Shown here: positions 52,998 to 63,892 of the stretch, piece after piece | Layout of the letters: each line of letters starts with the position of its first letter | Numbering within the stretch: the stretch's first letter is position 1 | Assembly (NCBI GenBank): GCA_003194525.1 | Contig: NBIV01000161.1 | Location: 123,469 to 187,468, forward strand | DNA: 64,000 bases | From: Gracilariopsis chorda | Taxonomy: Eukaryota > Rhodophyta > Florideophyceae > Gracilariales > Gracilariaceae | Reading direction: 5' to 3' | Made by a program: the position numbers and the translations under genes | The notes under the pieces: generated by a model | What the model saw: the letters and a program-made list of their open reading frames with translations, nothing else | Database searches by the model: none | Told to the model about the DNA's origin: nothing

Positions 52998-54695
52998 ATA
53001 GAGCTATTTGTGGGTTCCATCACAAAACGGTGACGCAGGGGGGCCACACTTAGCAATAAAGTAGGATAGAAAGGGTGTCCCAGTATCTAAAAGCCTCGTA
53101 GAGATGAAAGTGATAAACAGAGAGCACAGAAGAATGGAAATGCAGAGACCGAAAGTACTCAACCTGCTAAGCAAATATGAAAACAAAAGGGAGAGCAAGA
53201 GTCTCAATCCCAGAAAACTTCTCCAAAACGTCTTCAAACGGCGCGCGACCAAAGACTTATGTCAATAGCCACTAGAAGTCAGACTCCGGGATGCCAGTCA
53301 GACACTCTGGATGTGCAGCGATTTCCGCACCTTATCTACTTCTGGGCTAGCCAGAAGCAGTCGCGTACAATCCTTACGGGGCTTCCAAGGGAGAGCTACT
53401 AACAGCGGGATATGCTTTCACTCTGTACCCAATCTGGCCCTTTGCAGGAAAGTTTGCACGGCTCATCGCCTGTGGACAGTTTCCCGTCCAGCATTCCATC
53501 CGTAATTCGCCAAGTCTTTCGACGGACACCGTTATTCGAGCAAAGCTCTGGTGTGGCTCACAGACGAGAAAAGCACCTTTTGGTACACACTTACTGTCTC
53601 CCTTCCGCGCTTGAAGTGCTTCAACCGGTCTTAGCGACGGCCGTTTCCCACCCCAAGTATGCACCTAGCGGCAAACGCCTCACTAGATGCAGATGATGGT
53701 TGAAGGGTTGATTGAAAGAGTGAGAAAGGTTGGGGGGTAAGGTATTTGTATGAGTGGGATGCTTTCGCTGAATCTCGACTGACGTCCGGGCCTCAACTTG
53801 CCCTTAATAGCGTCTAAAAGCATTTGAAACAACGCACGAACGCATTACTACTTTCTACTTACTCATGTGTGCGTGTAGGTTACTCCATTGGCTTCTAGAA
53901 GCCCCTGGAGCTGCACACGAAACAATAACACTCCTTCTTCTGGCGCCAGTGTCACTTAAATACAGTAGTACGGCTGAGCCATGGAAGCAAAGAATGCTCT
54001 AGGAGCTGCTAGGACACTCTATACGTGTGTTCCAGCAGTGCCGCAACATCCTCCACGTTTAGCAACCAACAGTCGGCACACCTCTACGGGCGGAACTGCA
54101 GGTGCCGTGCGTGGGACTTGGTGGTACCTTGCACTGGTCTTTCACCACAATGGCATCGAGCGCAATGGTATTCAGCATCGTGACTCTAGATGGGCTACAA
54201 AAACTTTGACGCCTCTTTTCCAGCTTCTACTTCCAGTATCGAACGCCAATCGGAAAGGGTATGCGTTGTCGGCTAGGTTCTATCTGCCCGGATAAAATTT
54301 TGCCACATGATTGTTTTTTAAAGGTTTTGAAACTTTCATATAGGCCTCGAAAACGGTGTTTTTGAATCAATAGTACGATTTTTATATCCAAAACGCTTGT
54401 TTTCTGAAGCTTTGTAGTAAGGTAGAGATATTTTACCAGCACATCGCTATTAAGCCATCTGCTTGTCTTACTTTTCTACCTTTGATCTATCATAAACAAC
54501 AGAAGCTTAGAATTTTAGCTATACAAAAACATATTGCATAACTTAAACAGACTACAAAAGCCAAAACATCCGATCAAATTAACTAAAATGAAAGGTTATG
54601 TTGATTGTTTTGACCTCATATGAGATCAGCGGTCCTATAGGCAAGTGTTTCTAGTCATCCTTTGCGGAGCGCTGCAAGAGTATGGACATGCAATG
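52787..54695. repeat. Duplicated locus, arm B (pairs with 1-1905)
   Basis: Same order and orientation as 1-1905. The left limit shown is only where the window's first base aligns. Ends at CAATG, the counterpart of the CGATG target site before the solo LTR. Confidence 0.85.
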
Positions 54696-55432
54696 TGTGA
54701 GTGTCATGGTGCACGATTTCAGGACACCGGACGATGACAGTCCTCTTTGTACCCTTATTTGTTGGAGACTAGATCAAAAGTATATGCGTAGCTCGAGAGT
54801 ACAGTACCAGCACAGGCGTGCAATGCCAATGTAGTAAATAGGCACAAACTGTGACAAAGAACCAAGATGAAAGGTAGAAAGGAAACCCAGTAGTGAACGT
54901 ACAACACAACGAGCGACAAAGCACGGTACAATGTAGCAAAGAGACTATACCAGTGGATAACCTACGCGATCAAATCCTTAGATCTAGCTTAGTGCTGATG
55001 ATCAGTCCTATTATAGCGCAATGGGCTACTCGCACGACCAAAACCTTAGGTCTAGTGTGCGGCCAAAGTGCACCATGCTACACAAGACGAGCCCAAACGA
55101 GGGCAGCGGATTACAAGCATGTGGGAAGATGCGGGAGACCGAGCAACAACACGTAAAGGGGTGGGTGGTGAAGAGTGTGGTTGATGGCAGGGAGGAGCAG
55201 ACTGCTCTAAGAGAAGGTGGGGGTTGCCAAAGGGAGAAGAAGTGGTCTGGCCCGAGTTGGCTTGGAGGCCACCGAAATAGGGCTTTTATAGACAATCTTT
55301 CTATATGAATACCCTCTAGTCTCGCATAGTAGGTCTAAGTAACAACTCATAACAATTGGTCATGGGACATTTCCTCGCCATGACGGAACAGCTTGGCGGA
55401 AGTTATTGTACATACTAGGGTATTTCTGAGTC

Positions 55433-55440
55433 TATATAAT
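55433..55440 (+). promoter_or_regulatory. TATA box for the antisense LTR frame (copy 2)
   Basis: TATATAAT, 53 bases before the ATG at 55493. Confidence 0.55.
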
Positions 55441-55492
55441 ACCTTGTGCCGGCACCAGATGATTTCAGCAACATTGTTCCAACTACCTCACC

Positions 55493-55920
55493 ATGTCTAA
55501 ACATCCACGTCTGAATGTCACCCGGCTCGTTCGAGAGATATCCGACGCTTTGTCCGCAGAATCACCTTGTAAACGCAGTCGTTTCATCGATGAAGAAGCT
55601 TCCCAGGCCGGGCCTTCCACCGAAGAGGTGCTCTCCATTCAGGCAGAGTAGGACATGACCCCTCAGGACCCCGCCATCAACCCATCTTACGGTGTTGCTC
55701 AGTTTGGTGGCCTACTCCGGGCTCTGGCGGATGGCCACATGAAGTAGTTGAGCTGCAGCCTTCCCTTCAATATCGTTTGGAGCGCCTGCCTCTTTTATAT
55801 TTACAAGGGATCCTCCAAGGAATGATGTTCGTGGCGCGGATTCGTCGGCGTCCATTTTTGAGGGGTGTCATGCTTGCGGTTGTCACAGCAGTAGATGAAG
55901 AATTGCAGAGAGAGGACTAA
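55493..55920 (+). pseudogene. LTR-internal antisense reading frame (copy 2)
   Basis: Same frame as 2698-3126. It is broken differently, by TAG at 55649 and a one-base loss near 55740, while the position of the copy 1 stop reads TAT here. The independent lesions imply an intact ancestor. Confidence 0.55.
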
Positions 55921-56510
55921 TACATGCTACCATCTTTCTGTATTATGTCGATAAACTGCTTCTTCTTGCGTGTATACGTTACAATAGAGATGCGGTACTG
56001 TGGGTGGTGGTGGCGCAGTTGTCGCTGGACGTTCCGGCGCGAGGCACCGCAGGGCCAGATTAGTTGCAGTGGGTGCGCGGGGGTGCAATCGCGCACATGC
56101 GCCCGAATGTTTGGTGTCAAAGCGGACGAATGGGCGACCATTTCAGCTTGCGTTTCGCCAAATGTATGCTCACGGAAAGGCCAGTGGAGCGAATATTTGG
56201 CATAGGCGGTGAGCTTCGTGAAGAAGGCGGCACTTTGGGCAGGGATGCGCGCCGGCTGTACGAGCAGGCGTGGCGGCGGCGGTCTGATGGAACGTCCTGG
56301 TGGACGGCGAGGGACGGACGAGAATGCAGTTCGGTGGGCGGGGCGCAGCGGCAGCGCTTATCTTGTGGTGGCGGAGGCGGTGGTAGTGAAAGAAAAGGGG
56401 AGAGGGGGGTTTTAGCGGAAGAAGCAAGTGGGATTGTCCCGAAAAGATCCTGAGATCACATCTCATATGTACTTCTTCACTTAGGGAAAGAGAAGGGGCG
56501 GTGTACAACA

Positions 56511-56519
56511 CTCCCCCAA
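56511..56519 (-). promoter_or_regulatory. Polypurine tract
   Basis: TTGGGGGAG on the minus strand, directly before the LTR start; primes second-strand synthesis. Confidence 0.7.
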
Positions 56520-56705
56520 TCAGCGGTCGCTTCGCCCCAGCAACCGAATTCTTTCAGCCATATAGAGGTCCGGCAGTAATTGTCAGGTAGCCTTTCATAA
56601 TGTGTCAGACTTGACATAGAACTTATCATAGCATGTAGACAAAAACGCATTCCCAAATAAAGTTGTCTTCTTCATATAGTATGGTTTGAAACACTGTTCA
56701 TTAGT

Positions 56706-57234
56706 GTTGGTACTGGAACTCAGACGAGACTACCTGGTAGCGGAAGGGAAATGGAATCATCATGCGATTCATTTCAGGTTCATATTGCAGTACAAAGTCT
56801 TGTCCTCGTCCCATCTGCCGTATAAAAGCAGCTGTTTCTTGTTGATAAGTAGATTCACGAGGAATGTGTCCATATCGAACCAATGTGAAGTGGTACAGGT
56901 AGATAAAAAATACAGGGTCAACGGAGCGTCCCAAGCGGGGGTGGACTCTTCCAAAGAGTCTGCGTAATGTCATAAGAATACTGTCAACCAGCAGAGGTCC
57001 ACTAAGCTTGTAAAGCGACAGACAGAGATGCATGACTGTCCAGGTGATTTTCTCCCGTGGGGGAGGAGATTTTTGTAGGTCTGCAAGCCACAGAAATATA
57101 CGACGCCCAGCCACGACGAGATCTTGAAGGCTTTCGTCCATGTCGAAAATATTGTAGCCTACCATAAGAGGCAAGACTGTGATAGTGTTGTTTTGTTCGA
57201 CATGGCTAGATTCACCTTTGATTCTTATACTTAG
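56706..57234 (-). CDS. Extra reading frame after integrase in gypsy element 2 (ORF3)
   Basis: Open for about 175 codons, 157 from its first Met at 57174 (MPLMVGYNIFDMDESLQDLV). It overlaps the integrase end by about 23 bases in another phase and ends before the polypurine tract, the position of env or accessory genes. It has no signal peptide and no convincing membrane segment, so it is not an envelope protein. Unlike gag and pol it has no stop or shift. PFPFRYQVVSSEF at the C-terminus and many aromatic residues suggest a folded protein. Not recognised. It could also be a diverged integrase tail read in a shifted frame. Confidence 0.5.
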
Positions 57235-58500
57235 TGATAGTCATGACTGCGTTGGGGCATAGACGTTCTGGGCTGCGGTGATAAAGCTTCAAACTTCTAG
57301 CATGAATTGGTTTCCTGCTGTATCGTTTATTCGGTGAAATCAAGATGTAGCGTGGATGGTTTGCGCGGATAATTCTGCATGGACTATAGTATCTAGACTT
57401 GAATGGAGTCCATTTAACACTGCGGTTCAGAGCTGTTCCTCGAGTAACTAACATCTCCTCATCGCCTGCCTTAAACGTGTGCGCGTATCTGGGATTACTT
57501 TGATGGCTTGGTTGCTTAATTATGCGCCATGCTCGGTGAGTAGAACACACCAAATTCTCGTGTAGGCGATTATCGATGGTGGCGTTTGTAATGAGAGATC
57601 CGGGGTCCGAAGGATGTATCCGTGAACGGACTCCATACAACAATTCAAAAGGCGAGTAGTTGCAGCTGAGTTTACGCCAGCCATATCTGAAGAGTGCTTT
57701 GCGCAATTCACGGTCCCATTCTGAATTTCCGTCGGAAATCATCTTGGATATACTGTGTTCGATGGTCCCAACCATTCTCTCAGCGCGTCCATTTGACACA
57801 GGAGTATAGGCCAAGACGGACTTTTAGGTGATCTCTTTCTGCTTCATAAGTTTCCGAACTGAATTAGCCATGAAGGCTGTAGCATTATCTGAAGCAATTG
57901 TATTATGGTACCCGAAAGGATGTATGATCTCCTTTTACAAGAACTGGAGTACGACTGTCGCCGACGATGTTTCGCTAGCTATTGCAAGTGGCCAACCGGT
58001 GAGATGTTCAACTCTGACTAATAGGAACCGCTTCCCCGAGTTCGTAGTTGGTAGTGGGCCGGCAAAGTCTACCGAGAACGTATGAAATAGTTGGGTTAAG
58101 GGCAGCCTCTGCTCAGTTTGATACTTCACGAGAGACGCTGCGTGCTGGCAGCTAGTGCAGCTGTGAGCATACTTAGCAATGTCTGATAGCATCGTGCTCC
58201 ACCAGAAGCGATTTTTCATGAATGGTTTAGTCGATGCTATATCCCAATGCCCTATGTCGTCATGAAATATTCGTATAAGTCCCTGTCGATCAGCTATTAC
58301 AGGAACTAGTGCCAAGTTTTTCCCTGTGCATCTGTAGAGTTTGCCATCCCATGCTACGAACTTCTTCGAATTCCTTTTGATGGCTGCTCGGATCTCCGTA
58401 TCGGGTTCCTCAATTGTCATGCCACTGATGCATCGACCAATATTCGCATAATATGGCTCTAGTCCGGAGAAAGACGTGTTCTCAGGGTTAGCGATAGACA
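57212..58500 (-). pseudogene. Gypsy element 2: integrase
   Basis: Zinc-binding start IFHDDIGHWDIASTKPF with KYAHSCTSCQHA (about 58150-58270). Core: FSVDFAGPLPTTNSGKRF (Asp 1, about 58060), then in another frame YHNTIASDNATAFMANS (Asp 2, about 57880), then VSNGRAERMVGTIEHS (Glu, about 57780). 57212-57814 holds the C-terminal part, with ARSLKLYHRSPERL near the end. Stops and a shift near 57820-57935 break it. Confidence 0.85.
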
Positions 58501-59279
58501 ACTCAGGGTCGTCTTCATTCAAACTACTACCACATGTTTGGTGAGCGTATCGCGAGAGAAAGGCAGCAGCTAGGTTCTTTGAACCAGGTCGGTAGATGAT
58601 TTCAAATTCATATTCGGCGAGGCAATCTACCCATCTGGCGAGTAGCCCATGTATATCCTTCTTTTGAAACACGTACTTAAGCGCCTGGTGATCTGTGACT
58701 AGTTGGAAGGGCCTAGATCCTATGAGGTAGATACGCAACTTCATCAACGCAAACATAACAGCTAGTTCCTACTTTTCGCAAACTGAGTACCGGCGTTCAG
58801 AATCACTCATGATGCAAGATGGAAATAGAATCAGATGACATTTGCCATCTTCCTTTTTCTGTGCAAAGATTGCTCCGACAGCCACTGACGAAGCGTCCGT
58901 TTCTACATGAAAGGGTAAGTCAAAGTTCGGAAACGCCAGCACCTGTGCTGAGGTAAGCTTGAGTTTCAGTTCTTCAAGTGCTCGCTTCATATCACACGAA
59001 AACTTAAGCTTCTCATTACCCGATTTGGCGGCGTGGAAGACAGATGCTGTATCAGGAAATCCCTTGATGAAGCGTCTATAATATCCTGCAAGTCCTAGAA
59101 AGCTTCTGAGCTCCGTCACCGTAGTTGGTAGGGGGGGCCTCGCGTATTGCTTGGATCTTCTTCATATCCACACTTATCCCATTGAAATCCACCACATGTC
59201 CGTGCAGTTCTATTCGAGGCTGAGCAAAGTGACAATTCGATATTTTCAGCTTGATGCCATGTTCTGCCATGATTCTCAA
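58400..59279 (-). pseudogene. Gypsy element 2: RT thumb and RNase H
   Basis: Connection LRSFLGLAGYYRRFIKGF (about 59090), RNase H start FHVETDASSVAVGAIF (Asp, about 58900), SDSERRYSVCEK followed by a TAG at 58766 and, in phase, MFALMKLRIYLIGSRPF, LVTDHQALKYVF and RPGSKNLAAAFLSRY. The last motif normally reads N-ADALSR. Confidence 0.85.
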
Positions 59280-59296
59280 TACGTAGATGACCTGTT

Positions 59297-60469
59297 CTAC
59301 ATGTTCATCGAGATTGTTTGAGAATTCACAACATCATCAATGTATACGCGAACAAACGCAACCCTTCCCAATATGGAATCCATCATTCTCTGAATTGTTG
59401 AAGGTGCAATCATTAGTCCAAACGGCATTACCTCAAATTGACAGGTCCCCTGACGGCAGATGAAAATAGTCATCTCCTTACATCTGGGCGACATCCGTAT
59501 TTGCTAGTAGCCTGAAAACAAGTCCAAAGTGGTAAAGAACTTGCATCCACGAAGGTCATCAAACACTTGATCCATGTGAGGTAATGGCCAACGGTCTGCT
59601 ATCATCACAGAGTTCAACGCTCAGTAATCGACACAGAAGCGAGGTCTTCCGTCCTTTTAGAGGGCGATTACAATTGGAAATGACCATTGCGAACAGCCTG
59701 GATTGATGATACCGGCTACTATCATCTTGTCGATTTCCTCTTGTACAACCATGTCGCATTTCGGTGGCAATCTGCGTAAAAGAGAATGAATAGGTGTATC
59801 GGTTTCTAATGTGAACTCATGCATCACTGGTACGTTCACTGGTCGAAGGTCATTCAGAGACCAAGCGACTAGCTCTGTGTTTTCAATTGTATCTAGCAAC
59901 TCTGAGCGTTTTGGTTCGGGAATATGGCGTAACTCGTCATTGAGCATTCCCAACCGGTCTGGATCTTGCGGGGCTGCGTCTGTAAAATTATGAACTCCAC
60001 CGGGCCTTTCTGACATATCGTTGTTGGGTGAGATGAGCAAAACATGGTTTCTGATATTATCTGTTGTATCGTTTTCTCGTAATCTTGGCACACTACTTAA
60101 ATCTTCAGAGTGATGCTTGTTTGCTAGACTGATGCGTGTTTGTTGCTGTCTCGTCCCTGGGGTGATTAATGGGCTCGTTTTCTGAGTTTTTCGGAACCAC
60201 TTGATCCTCAGCTGGTCTGGAAGTATCAGATCGCCGGACTTCGTCACCTTGAACATTCTCGCTGTTGTTGGTAGATCCATTTGCTTGAGGGTCTTAGTAG
60301 TCCTCAGGTATGACAATTTCTGTATGTCCATCAGGATATCGGAGAATGAAATGTCCTCGCATATCTTGAGATACATGGACAGTATCACTTTAGTACCGCC
60401 TTTCCTGCGGTTTTCGTTGATCATGCTCGTTATTATGCAAATCCTGTAAGGGATGAACCTCATACTCAA
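59297..60469 (-). pseudogene. Gypsy element 2: reverse transcriptase
   Basis: 59657-60469 carries the lead-in (HEFTLETDTPIHSLLRRLP, EEIDKMIVAGIINPGCSQW). After a shift come the KKDG/CVDY and FTTLDLFSGY blocks near 59500-59640. 59297-59494 has FEVMPFGLMIAPSTIQRMM and the intact catalytic box VRVYIDDVV. Stops near 59497 and 59620. Confidence 0.85.
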
Positions 60470-61340
60470 CTATCCCTCCAGGGTATGTCATCACAGGATT
60501 CCCTTGTTCATCAATGCCAAGTTGGCCTTCAGATGCACAGGAATCGCTCTCACGCAAGTCCTGTTCGGTATTCTGCGCCTCAGAGCGATCTCGAACTTCT
60601 TGTGATCCCTCTTCCCGATTGCCTGAGGGGTCAAGAACGAGAGCGAAATCTGTTGTATTCTCCACTTCTATACGAAATCTATGATTGATCGGGAAGTCTC
60701 GAAATTGCAGGGGTATGGGATCTCCTGGACCCACCTTCGGCTCCCTTCGCTCGACAAGTATCTCAAATGTATCTGAAGTGCAGGTGGTCTCAGGAGTTGG
60801 AAGTACAATTGCATGATCCATAATCGGCATTCGCAATGTTGGATCCAGCAGAACAGAGTGAGCGGATCCTGTCGATGAATCCATGCTACTGTTATTCTCG
60901 GCATCTTCGTATCTTCCCTCTTTGACATTGTTAGTGCGTCCAGTGGGTTGCTCTGGTTGGGTACCATCTGTAAATCGATCGCGGAAGACCGTTTCACCAC
61001 CTCTTCTTTCACTTCTTAAGTACCCCGGAACATCTCGTGGCTGGTCGGCTCGGTCTCCTTCTGACGCTTGCTCCGGAGAAGGTGGTGGTGTTACATCATC
61101 TGTCAACTCATGTGGGACGTGTTCACTTCGTTCCTCATTGGTGGTCATGCCCACAATTAACACTTCTTTGGCGGTTAATTTCTGTAATGAGATTAAATAT
61201 AGTCCGGCATTCTTCTTTTCTGTTTCCAACATGACTATATCCAAGTCTTCTTGTTCTGAGTCTGATTCTGTATCGGAAAGAAAGGCTTCTGAGTCTGACG
61301 TAAAGTCTTCAATGTCTGTTCCAGAGTCTATGGAGTGTCG
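60390..61340 (-). pseudogene. Gypsy element 2: acidic spacer between protease and RT
   Basis: Begins in a frame overlapping the protease end (DSGTDIEDFTSDSEAFLSDT), is rich in Asp, Glu, Ser and Pro, and has no recognised fold. It overlaps the RT frame by 80 bases; the change of phase at each end could be programmed frameshifting or mutation. About 310 codons of spacer is unusually long for gypsy elements. Confidence 0.55.
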
Positions 61341-62590
61341 CCCATTCTTCCACGCTCATGGTCTAAACAAAGAGTGACAGATTTTCCCTGGTAGTTGAGT
61401 GATACTTCTTGTGTCCCGAGGTCAATACATGCTCCTAGACGTTCTAAGGTCGGAAAACCTATGATGACACTAAAGAGAGACTTGTCAAATACGAGGAATT
61501 CTAACGGAACGCGTACTGCCCCAAACTTCACCGGAACGTCATGAAGGACTCCGCGCACAATGGTGGTGGTGCCGTCAGCTACTGTAATCTTCCTATTTGT
61601 CGGGAGTGGTTCCAGCGATAAGTCTTGCGTGAGGTTTGCAGACAGCAAACTCGGTATTGCTCCTGAGTCCAGCAAAGCTTGTACTTCAGTTCCATACACC
61701 TTTACCGGGACTACCTTTAGCCGTCGGGTCTCGTTTGTGGCTTCAGCGTAGTTGACGCGCCGAGTGGACGTGCGTCCTGATAATTTGCGACGTAGATCCT
61801 TCTTAGCGTCTTTAGCATCACCACGAACAAGCTGGAAGAAGGTAGTTCCAGAGGAGGCATTTTCAAGTTTCTCAAGAACATTATACTTTCCTGCATGTTT
61901 CTCGAGGTTTAATCCGCTGGAAGACTTCCTAGGTGGTATCTTTTGTTTCTTAGTGGGAGTTTTAGGACTTACTGCGTGTTTCGGCAAGCCATGAGGTTCC
62001 TTCTCTATTATTACTGATGGGTTAAGCAGAGAGGGTAACCGCATGGGTCCTTCCGTTCGAGGCTGCTTTGGTACTGGCGCACCGTCAGCTGTTCTCTTCG
62101 TCGTGGTCACGTATTCCTCATTAATTTCGTCCTCGACCACAACGGAGACATTATTTGTTTGTTGGCTGTTCTGCACGTTATCTCCCTTGTCATTCTTCTT
62201 GAGTCGAGTCTCACTTTCGGACTCAACTTGGGCGTCCTCGAATCCAACCCTACGGTCAACATCGACATCCTTCTTCCAACACGAGGCCCTTGCGTGGCCG
62301 AACTTGCCACAATGCCCGCATCGGGTACTGCGATGAGGGTTGAAGTTGCAACGAGTTGAGTAATGTCCTGCTTGCTGACAATATGCGCAGAGTCGATCCT
62401 CTTCATTCCTTCTATCCACAGCTTGATTCTTCTTGACTAACAAAGTTAACTGTGCCAGCCGGATTGTGAGTTCATCTACTCTGCCTTCGAGAGGAGCATG
62501 AGAGTCTGGCTTATCTTTCTGTAGAATATTCTTTGGGGGCGCAAGAACATGTAGGGCACCATGGGAACTGAGCACCTTTTTCCCAGCCAC
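61328..62590 (-). CDS. Gypsy element 2: nucleocapsid and protease, 420 aa open frame
   Basis: Two CCHC zinc knuckles at residues 68-81 (CAYCQQAGHYSTRC) and 91-104 (CGHCGKFGHARASC) bind RNA. A basic/polar linker of about 190 residues follows, then a retropepsin with the active site VQALLDSGAIPSLLS (Asp 308) and the closing FSVIIGFPTLERLGACID. It is the best preserved part of the element. In the parental element it was most likely joined to gag upstream (62600-63109) by a frame now broken near 62600. Confidence 0.85.
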   Translation of the reverse strand: MAGKKVLSSHGALHVLAPPKNILQKDKPDSHAPLEGRVDELTIRLAQLTLLVKKNQAVDRRNEEDRLCAYCQQAGHYSTRCNFNPHRSTRCGHCGKFGHARASCWKKDVDVDRRVGFEDAQVESESETRLKKNDKGDNVQNSQQTNNVSVVVEDEINEEYVTTTKRTADGAPVPKQPRTEGPMRLPSLLNPSVIIEKEPHGLPKHAVSPKTPTKKQKIPPRKSSSGLNLEKHAGKYNVLEKLENASSGTTFFQLVRGDAKDAKKDLRRKLSGRTSTRRVNYAEATNETRRLKVVPVKVYGTEVQALLDSGAIPSLLSANLTQDLSLEPLPTNRKITVADGTTTIVRGVLHDVPVKFGAVRVPLEFLVFDKSLFSVIIGFPTLERLGACIDLGTQEVSLNYQGKSVTLCLDHERGRMGDTP

Positions 62591-62599
62591 AAAAGGCCC

Positions 62600-63109
62600 T
62601 TAAAAGATTTTTTCAAGGCTTGATAGTCTGCCGCTCCCAAAAGATAACAAACTGAGCCAGATCTGAGAATTCCATTACGGCCTTCCGAAGCAACCCAAAC
62701 TTGGCCTCTGAGTTGAATCCTGCCTTCTCGAAACATGTGTCTATTCGTTTCAATGGTCCCAACAAGTCACCGTAGTCTAACATGAAGGAGACAGCCTGGC
62801 GAATGTACTCCTCGCGTTCTTCAATCCCACTAAACCGTTCCAGAAGGCTGCCTTTACCGTATCGTACTTAAATGCATCAGCAGTTAAATCCCCATCTGAA
62901 GCAAATTTTTCATAATAGGATTCGAATGCCTCACCTTCGAGGTAGCCGAGGAACTCCAATGCCCGTTCCTCGTTCGACTTTTCTCTGGTGGCGACATTCT
63001 CATAAAAGAAAAGAAACTTGCGGACGTCAGAAGAACATCCATCCAAAGAGAAGACACTTATGATTTCCGAGGAGTTCAACCCTCCTCGAGAGTACCATTT
63101 GAGTGTCAT
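62600..63109 (-). pseudogene. Gypsy element 2: gag capsid part, start codon in the LTR
   Basis: The first Met of the frame ending at 62777 that fits the element is at 63109, 12 bases inside the LTR (GACCATGAC). Translation then passes through the primer site (MTLKWYSRGGLNSSE). The body contains LEFLGYLEGEAFESYYEKF. After a shift near 62800, DYGDLLGPLKRIDTCFEKAG and AVMEFSDLAQFVIFWERQ continue the capsid. A gag start inside the LTR is known from yeast Ty1. Confidence 0.65.
63070..63097 (-). promoter_or_regulatory. Primer binding site, extended copy of a tRNA 3' end
   Basis: On the plus strand: AGGAG-TTCAACC-CTCCT, a perfect T-arm with the consensus TTCRANY loop, then the acceptor strand CGAGAGT, A and CCA. 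The minus strand therefore starts TGGTACTCTCGAGG right at the LTR edge, a tRNA primer site. Homology covers 28 nt instead of the usual 18. I could not name the tRNA. It is not a tRNA gene, because the 5' half is absent. Confidence 0.75.
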
Positions 63110-63832
63110 GGTCCACGATTCACGACACCGGACGATGACAGTCCTCTTTGTACCCTCATTTGTTGGAGAGTAGATCAAAAAATATATGCGTAGCTCGAGA
63201 GTACCAGCACAGGTGTGCAATGCCAATGTAGTAAATAGGCACATACTGCGACAAAGAACCAAGATGAAAGGTAGAAAGGGAACCCGGTAGTGAACAGTAC
63301 AGCACAACCAGCGACAAAGCCCGGTACAATGTAGCAAAGTGACTATAACCAGTGGATAATCTACGCGATCAAATCCTTAGATCTAGCTTAGTGCTGATGA
63401 TCAGTCCTAGTATAGCGCAATGGGCTACACGCACGACCAAAACCTTAGGTCTAGTGTGCGGCCAAAGTGCACCATGCTACACAAGACGAGCCCAAACGAG
63501 GGCAGCGGATTACAAGCATGTGGGAAGATGCGGGAGACCGAGCAACAACACGTAAAGGGGTGGGTGGTGAAGAGTGTGGGTTGATGGCAGGGAGGAGCAG
63601 ACTGCTCTAAGAGAAGGTGGGGGTTGCCAAAGGGAGAAGAAGTGGTCTGGCCCGAGTTGGCTTGGAGGCCACCGAAAGAGGGCTTTTATAGACAATCTTT
63701 CTATATGAATACCCTCTAGTCTCGCATAGTAGGTCTAAGTAAACAACTCATAAAATTGGTCATGGGACATTTCCTCGCCATGACGGAACAGCTTGGCGAA
63801 AGTTATTGTACCTACTAGGGTATTTCTGAGTC

Positions 63833-63840
63833 TATATAAT
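63833..63840 (+). promoter_or_regulatory. TATA box for the antisense LTR frame (copy 3)
   Basis: TATATAAT, 53 bases before the ATG at 63893. Confidence 0.5.
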
Positions 63841-63892
63841 ACCTTGTGCCGGCACCAGATGATTTCAGCAACATTGTTCCAACTACCTCACC

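Larger units (their letters stand above)
54696..56510 (-). repeat. 3' LTR of gypsy element 2
   Basis: 1815 bp, TGTTGTACACC at its minus-strand start, preceded by the purine run TTGGGGGAG. It contains a TATA box and antisense frame on the plus strand. Confidence 0.85.

Noticed and set aside
56706-57174. Envelope protein in gypsy 2
   Set aside because: No signal peptide, no transmembrane helix, no cleavage site.
63070-63097. Possible tRNA gene
   Set aside because: Only the T-arm, acceptor 3' strand and an encoded CCA are present, exactly at the LTR edge; this is a retrotransposon primer site.
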